Positions 33,241-36,940 of a stretch of DNA of 36,940 bases are shown here, in pieces; the stretch's first letter is position 1; each line of letters begins with the position of its first letter. The notes below the pieces were generated by a model, which ran no database searches, was not told the origin of the DNA, and saw only the letters and a list, made by a program, of their open reading frames with translations. Source of the stretch: an uncultured Bacteroidales bacterium (lineage in GTDB: Bacteria; Bacteroidota; Bacteroidia; Bacteroidales; UBA932); NCBI GenBank assembly GCA_944322805.1, contig CALUQC010000021.1, positions 1 through 36,940 on the forward strand, written 5' to 3'. The position numbers and the translations under genes were made by a program.

Positions 33241-35499
33241 TTACCTGCAAAGATATTCGACGGCCCTGTCCAGGACAGGATCATTACCGTTCAAGGCATC
33301 CGCAACAGTTCCGGAGACCCTTATGTCGGGTTTTACGCCCCTGATGAAATAGTCGCCCTTCCTGCCGGCAATACTGTAGCAGCGTTCACCGGTAAATACG
33401 GCCATCCTGCCGCTCGGAAGCGGTATCACATTGATATTTCCGCAGATTCCGGCAGTGTTTTCACCTATAAGGCAGGCCAGCCCCTTGTGTTTGACATAGT
33501 CCAGGAATTCTTCCTGATTGCTCATGCATGAGGAATTAATCAGAAAAACAATATTATTTTCGCGAGATTTGCGGATCTTGCGATATTCCGGCATCTTCCG
33601 CCGGCCGCGGCAGTCCGTATTCAGGAATGACACTTCCGGAATATAGGTATCAGGCTGTGTATCATAATATTCCAAGTCCTCCCAAAGCAGCGGCATGATA
33701 TATCTGATAAGGAAAGTCGATGAAAATCTCAAATCGACGATTACCGGAGCTCCGGCGGCGTGTTCATCCAGCATGCCCTTTATCTCTTCGAGGGTTGACT
33801 GCCCAGGATTCAGATACAGGATTCCGTCATTGAGATATCGTGACCTGTTTGCATTCAGAAGTTCCTGATACGAAGAATAATACTTCCCGTAGCTGTCACC
33901 TGCCTCCATCATGCGGATCTGCATCTCAAGACTCCTGCCGCTCCGCCTCACCCGGCAGCCGGCAATGCTGTCTTCCGAATGGAATGCAAATGCCTCGATT
34001 TTCCGTATTTTGCTCTGCCATGAGCCCGATTCGAGGGATGCGAAATCTTCAATAATTCCTGATATTCGCTTCCCGTCCAATGACAACAGCCTGTCGCCTT
34101 TCTTCAATGCCGGATCATAAGACTCTGCCACGACTGCCTTCCTGCCGGACAATTTCATGCGGGCAGGAAAGAAATACCGGAAATTGTCCGGAAAATTCAT
34201 ATACGTCACATGGGCGTCATTGATTTTTGCCATCATGCGCCTGAGGGCCTCATATCTGCCGGACCTGGATTCCGAAGCCCTGCGCAAAGCCAGGCGGAGT
34301 TCCCTGTCCCAGTCCATGCCCTGCTCATGCAGGTACGGCGAAAAGTACCTGATGACATTCCATGCTGTCATGATATCTGCCATTTCCGCGACAGCGGCAT
34401 CCTGCATCCACGCGTCCACGTCTTCTTCATCATAAAGGACCGTATCCTTATATCCGCATGCCGGACAAGTATGGTTGTCGTCAGACCAAAGCAGCATCGG
34501 GACATGCGCATAACGGCCTCCGCTTATCGGGATGCTGCAATACGTTCCTGTCCGGTCCTCTTCGAAAAGTCTGTTTTTCAGCGATACGTGGAGACCGTCC
34601 AGTGCTTCGGCATATTCATGGGTGATTCCGTTCAGGATATGGAAAGAATTTTCAGGTGAAGCCAGATCCCTGAAGTTCACTGATGCGAGACTGTTTCCCC
34701 GGCTGTCGCAGATTCTCATATTGTCCACGACAAAATCCCCCTTACCGACTATATAAAGCGCCCAGAATAGATTTTCATGCGAATTTTCACCTGTCACGGC
34801 CGAATAAGATATCTCTTTCCATTCCGGATCCGCTCTGAATGCCTTTTTCTCGTCCTGTGCAAGTTGTGTCATATAATCCACAGGGTCTGAATAGTCGTAC
34901 GTATCCAGTACGATGCCGAAGTATGGATGAGCACTTTCATCGGACGGGGCAGCCTTCACCCTGAAAACAACCGTAAGCGTATCATTCCCGGGTTTTACGG
35001 GCAAATATCCGAATACTGCGAGCCTGTTCAGACTGAACGATTCAGCGTCCCTGTTCACACGCTTTCCCGAATATTTGTTGCTGAAAATGGATAAGTCCGC
35101 ACCCTTGTGCTGCCAGTAAACAGGCTTCATCCCATCATGTCTTTCCGCATAATATTTGTCCAGGCGCGCTGACCGGCGATGTCCGCTTATTTCGAACATT
35201 GGAACGAAGCCAGAGAAAACGGACTCGGCCACCCTGTAAAATTCTTCGTCCGACGCACACTCCGGAATCTCGTGTGCACCATACAGGGCAAGAGCGTTCC
35301 AGTCGACGTCTGCCGCTTCATCCGCAGGCATGAACCATCTTGCCACTCCATATATTTTCGCGAAATCCTCCAAATAAGACAAGTTCCGGGTGCGGCTTCC
35401 CGGCGCGGCAGTCGAGGGAATCAGAAAAATCAAAGACAAAACGACGGAGACCGCATATTTAAGCAGAGGGACCATATCTTTTTTGCAACGTTTTTTCAT
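33241..35499 (-). CDS. Secreted S41-family peptidase with PDZ-like domain
   Basis: About 752 residues from MKKRCKKDM at 35499, which gives a good signal peptide (YAVSVVLSLIFLIPSTAA); starts at 35550 and 35514 are also open but leave a poor leader. The N-terminal half (about 30-380) is a beta-rich region with a CPACGYKD pair of cysteines. Then come a helical segment (NVIRYFSPYLHEQGMDWDREL), a PDZ-like stretch (LKKGDRLLSLDGKRISGII) and the TSPc peptidase domain. The likely catalytic Ser is in INSSCMSNQEEFLDYV; NDAHVTYM, DLRFSSTF and GENTAGICG are further family blocks. S41 peptidases of this type process or degrade peptides in the periplasm. It stands alone with its own promoter. Confidence 0.88.
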   Translation of the reverse strand: MKKRCKKDMVPLLKYAVSVVLSLIFLIPSTAAPGSRTRNLSYLEDFAKIYGVARWFMPADEAADVDWNALALYGAHEIPECASDEEFYRVAESVFSGFVPMFEISGHRRSARLDKYYAERHDGMKPVYWQHKGADLSIFSNKYSGKRVNRDAESFSLNRLAVFGYLPVKPGNDTLTVVFRVKAAPSDESAHPYFGIVLDTYDYSDPVDYMTQLAQDEKKAFRADPEWKEISYSAVTGENSHENLFWALYIVGKGDFVVDNMRICDSRGNSLASVNFRDLASPENSFHILNGITHEYAEALDGLHVSLKNRLFEEDRTGTYCSIPISGGRYAHVPMLLWSDDNHTCPACGYKDTVLYDEEDVDAWMQDAAVAEMADIMTAWNVIRYFSPYLHEQGMDWDRELRLALRRASESRSGRYEALRRMMAKINDAHVTYMNFPDNFRYFFPARMKLSGRKAVVAESYDPALKKGDRLLSLDGKRISGIIEDFASLESGSWQSKIRKIEAFAFHSEDSIAGCRVRRSGRSLEMQIRMMEAGDSYGKYYSSYQELLNANRSRYLNDGILYLNPGQSTLEEIKGMLDEHAAGAPVIVDLRFSSTFLIRYIMPLLWEDLEYYDTQPDTYIPEVSFLNTDCRGRRKMPEYRKIRKSRENNIVFLINSSCMSNQEEFLDYVKHKGLACLIGENTAGICGNINVIPLPSGRMAVFTGERCYSIAGRKGDYFIRGVKPDIRVSGTVADALNGNDPVLDRAVEYLCR

Positions 35500-35585
35500 A
35501 TGGACGATCTTCATGCCGGCGTGGATCCGATGCCGACTGTCAGTATGCAAAATTAATGATTTTCATCAAATTTATTGACTATCCG

Positions 35586-35615
35586 CAAAAATACCCCTTG
35601 AACGGGCTTGTCAAA
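35586..35615 (-). promoter_or_regulatory. Predicted promoter for the S41 peptidase gene
   Basis: On the minus strand TTTG (35612-35615), an 18-base spacer and TATTTTTG (35586-35593). The start would fall near 35579. A second -7-like box, TAATTTTG, occurs about 40 bases further downstream without a partner. Apart from this and the tandem promoter repeat, I see nothing coding in 35500-35882. Confidence 0.45.
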
Positions 35616-35744
35616 CTATGCCGCCTGGACATGCAGGTTTAAGGATATCACATCAAATCTCAAACCGCATCAAAAACAATGGCGTAATTACTATATTTAG
35701 CCGTCAGGCTACATATACTGTATCGCCTCGGCAGAACAAATAAA

Positions 35745-35776
35745 TTTGTTTTGCACTCGGCTTCTGCGTATATTTA
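35745..35776 (+). promoter_or_regulatory. Upstream, degenerate copy of the fimbrillin promoter
   Basis: TTTG (35745-35748), 20 bases, TATATTTA (35769-35776). The last base of the -7 box is A where copy 2 has the consensus G, so this copy is probably weaker. Confidence 0.45.
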
Positions 35777-35821
35777 TCCTGACGGCTACATATACTGTAT
35801 CGCCTCGGCAGAACAAATAAA

Positions 35822-35853
35822 TTTGTTTTGCTCTCGGCTTCTGCGTATATTTG
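35822..35853 (+). promoter_or_regulatory. Downstream, consensus promoter for the fimbrillin-like gene
   Basis: TTTG (35822-35825), exactly 20 bases, TATATTTG (35846-35853), a perfect Bacteroides promoter. Transcription would begin near 35860, 23 bases before the ATG at 35883. Confidence 0.7.
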
Positions 35854-35882
35854 ATAGATATTACAAAATAAAATTACTGCTT

Positions 35883-36875
35883 ATGAAAAACAATTCCTTA
35901 ATTTCGACGATAATCACCATAGCCGCAGGATTGACTGCATTGTCCGCCATGGCAGGCTGTACAGATATCATAGTAATAGAATGCATGCACCCTCAAACGA
36001 TAGTCCCGGGGCCTGATCCGGACCAGGACGGAGATGGAGGAGGGTCCGGAAGCGGACTGGGCAGCAACCTTATCGGCTTCCACGCTTCAGTCGAAAGTCT
36101 CAATATCGCCACCAAATCCATGTCGCCAATATCAGCGAACACGAAAGTGATGATATACGCATATCACGGCTCCACAGATGAGGCCACTTCCACTTCGGCC
36201 GTAGCAAGAGGCTCATATACGGCGCAGCAGACCGGTACACTGACTGGCGACAGCGGATACAAGATGATGCTCAGCAACGGCAATTTCGACTTCTATGCCG
36301 TATCCACCAATACTTCGGCCGTCCCTCCGGTATTCTCGAACGGAATATCATCGGGACTGAGCAACGGGGTCGACTACCTCTGGTGGAACGTGGACAATTA
36401 CGATGTGGCCGGGGCACAGGTCACCGTACCTATCGTATTCAACCATTCAGCCACGCAGGTATCCTTCGAGATAGACCATGGAGAAGGCATGTATGTCCAG
36501 GAGATAGTTTCCGCCACCATCACGGTATCAAAGCCCGGAGCGGCCATGGATCTTTCCACGGGTGTCATACCTGCCGCCACGGAATATGCGGAATCACCCG
36601 CCCAGATGGGAATCAACGGACTCAAGCTCCAGTACACCATGCTTCCGCTCAAATCGGAGGATCCGATGAAACTCACGATTCAGCTCAAGGCCAACGGAGA
36701 GCCTGACGTCAAGACATATGAAGTAGACGTAGACCTGCCTGACGGCGAACTAAAAGCCGGCAATTCATACAAATTCAGGGCTGTCATCAATGCGGACAAC
36801 GTTACTTTCCCGCAGGTGGGCGTTTCAGACTGGGTCGACGTGGACGAGACAGGGAATCCTCTGTACCCTCATTAA
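35883..36875 (+). CDS. Fimbrillin-family (Mfa-like) lipoprotein
   Basis: 330 residues from the ATG at 35883. A longer in-frame reading from 35751 runs through the promoter repeat and was rejected. The leader ends in LTALSAMAGC with lipidated Cys26. A low-complexity linker (PGPDPDQDGDGGGSGSG, about 43-59) precedes two beta-sandwich regions typical of fimbrillins (IGFHASVESLNIATKSM, YDVAGAQVTVPIVFNHSATQ, LQYTMLPLKSEDPMKLTIQL) and a final strand of the form VGVSDWVDVDETGN. It could be a fimbrial subunit, exported as a lipoprotein and assembled by strand exchange after proteolysis, or a surface adhesin. Downstream partner genes may lie past the window. The duplicated promoter ahead of it is noteworthy. 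Confidence 0.85.
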   Translation: MKNNSLISTIITIAAGLTALSAMAGCTDIIVIECMHPQTIVPGPDPDQDGDGGGSGSGLGSNLIGFHASVESLNIATKSMSPISANTKVMIYAYHGSTDEATSTSAVARGSYTAQQTGTLTGDSGYKMMLSNGNFDFYAVSTNTSAVPPVFSNGISSGLSNGVDYLWWNVDNYDVAGAQVTVPIVFNHSATQVSFEIDHGEGMYVQEIVSATITVSKPGAAMDLSTGVIPAATEYAESPAQMGINGLKLQYTMLPLKSEDPMKLTIQLKANGEPDVKTYEVDVDLPDGELKAGNSYKFRAVINADNVTFPQVGVSDWVDVDETGNPLYPH

Positions 36876-36940
36876 TGCAGGCGCCTCCGGCAGCCAGTTT
36901 TTCTGACAGCGTGGCAAGAGTTCTCCGGCACGGCAAAATA

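Larger units (their letters stand above)
35707..35853. repeat. Tandem duplication of a 77-base promoter segment
   Basis: Copy 1 is 35707-35783 and copy 2 starts at 35784. Over the 70 bases to 35853 they differ at two places: A to T at 35754/35831, and A to G at the last base of the -7 box (35776/35853). Each holds an inverted repeat, ACAAAT-AA-ATTTGT, nested inside GCAGAA...TTCTGC. Just upstream of copy 1 (from about 35693) a shorter similar stretch, TATATTTAGCC then GGCTACA, may be the trace of an older third copy. Confidence 0.9.

Noticed and set aside
35707-35853. A CRISPR array or insertion-sequence end
   Set aside because: Only two abutting copies without unique spacers, no cas or transposase gene nearby, and the unit contains clear promoter boxes.
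35751-35882. A longer N-terminus for the fimbrillin-like protein
   Set aside because: It translates the promoter repeat; the ATG at 35883 gives a proper lipoprotein leader and a short leader RNA.
36880-36910. GC-rich stretch followed by AGTTTTT after the fimbrillin-like gene
   Set aside because: No stem longer than three pairs can be drawn, so a terminator is not supported.

Overview
The window comes from a member of the Bacteroidales (Bacteroidota), probably from a mucosal or gut habitat. The evidence is two SusC genes and one SusD gene, many short-leader lipoproteins, a fimbrillin-like protein, a UshA-type 5'-nucleotidase split over two genes, and promoters of the Bacteroides type (TTG/TTTG, about 20 bases, TAnnTTTG). 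The base composition is moderately GC-rich. I cannot place the genus from sequence alone.

Region 1 (1-22712) is a polysaccharide-utilization locus on the minus strand. It reads from a LacI-type regulator (22606) through a DHDPS/NAL-superfamily aldolase, an SSS sodium:solute symporter, L-fucose/D-arabinose isomerase, a beta-propeller (BNR) lipoprotein, SusC, SusD, a DUF5017-type lipoprotein, a SUMF1-BNR fusion, a GH89 alpha-N-acetylglucosaminidase, and three neighbouring proteins that share a DUF1566/Lcl-like C-terminal domain. A 41-codon micro-gene is embedded among these three. The run ends with a sialate O-acetylesterase. From the aldolase to the esterase most genes overlap or are a few bases apart, which suggests one long transcript ending near position 702. 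A second SusC gene, with its own predicted promoter, is cut by the left edge. A divergent AraB-type kinase gene (22713) shares the control region with lacI. A 17-base sequence is repeated exactly in that control region and again between lacI and the aldolase gene, and is the likely LacI operator. The enzymes suggest capture and trimming of host-type glycans (alpha-GlcNAc ends, O-acetylated sugars). A keto-sugar branch (FucI plus AraB-type kinase, no FucA seen) would suit D-arabinose or a related sugar.

Region 2 (24338-32132) is housekeeping: glnS; yicC on the plus strand; and a minus-strand operon of holA, a NatA/NatB-like ABC exporter and the two halves of a periplasmic 5'-nucleotidase.

Region 3 (32222-36940) holds a small single-pass membrane protein next to the remains of its apparent sigma-70 partner. 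That sigma gene has lost its middle and is frameshifted. A secreted S41 peptidase follows. Last is a fimbrillin-like lipoprotein on the plus strand, preceded by a tandemly duplicated 77-base promoter segment. No rRNA, tRNA, CRISPR array or insertion sequence was recognised.
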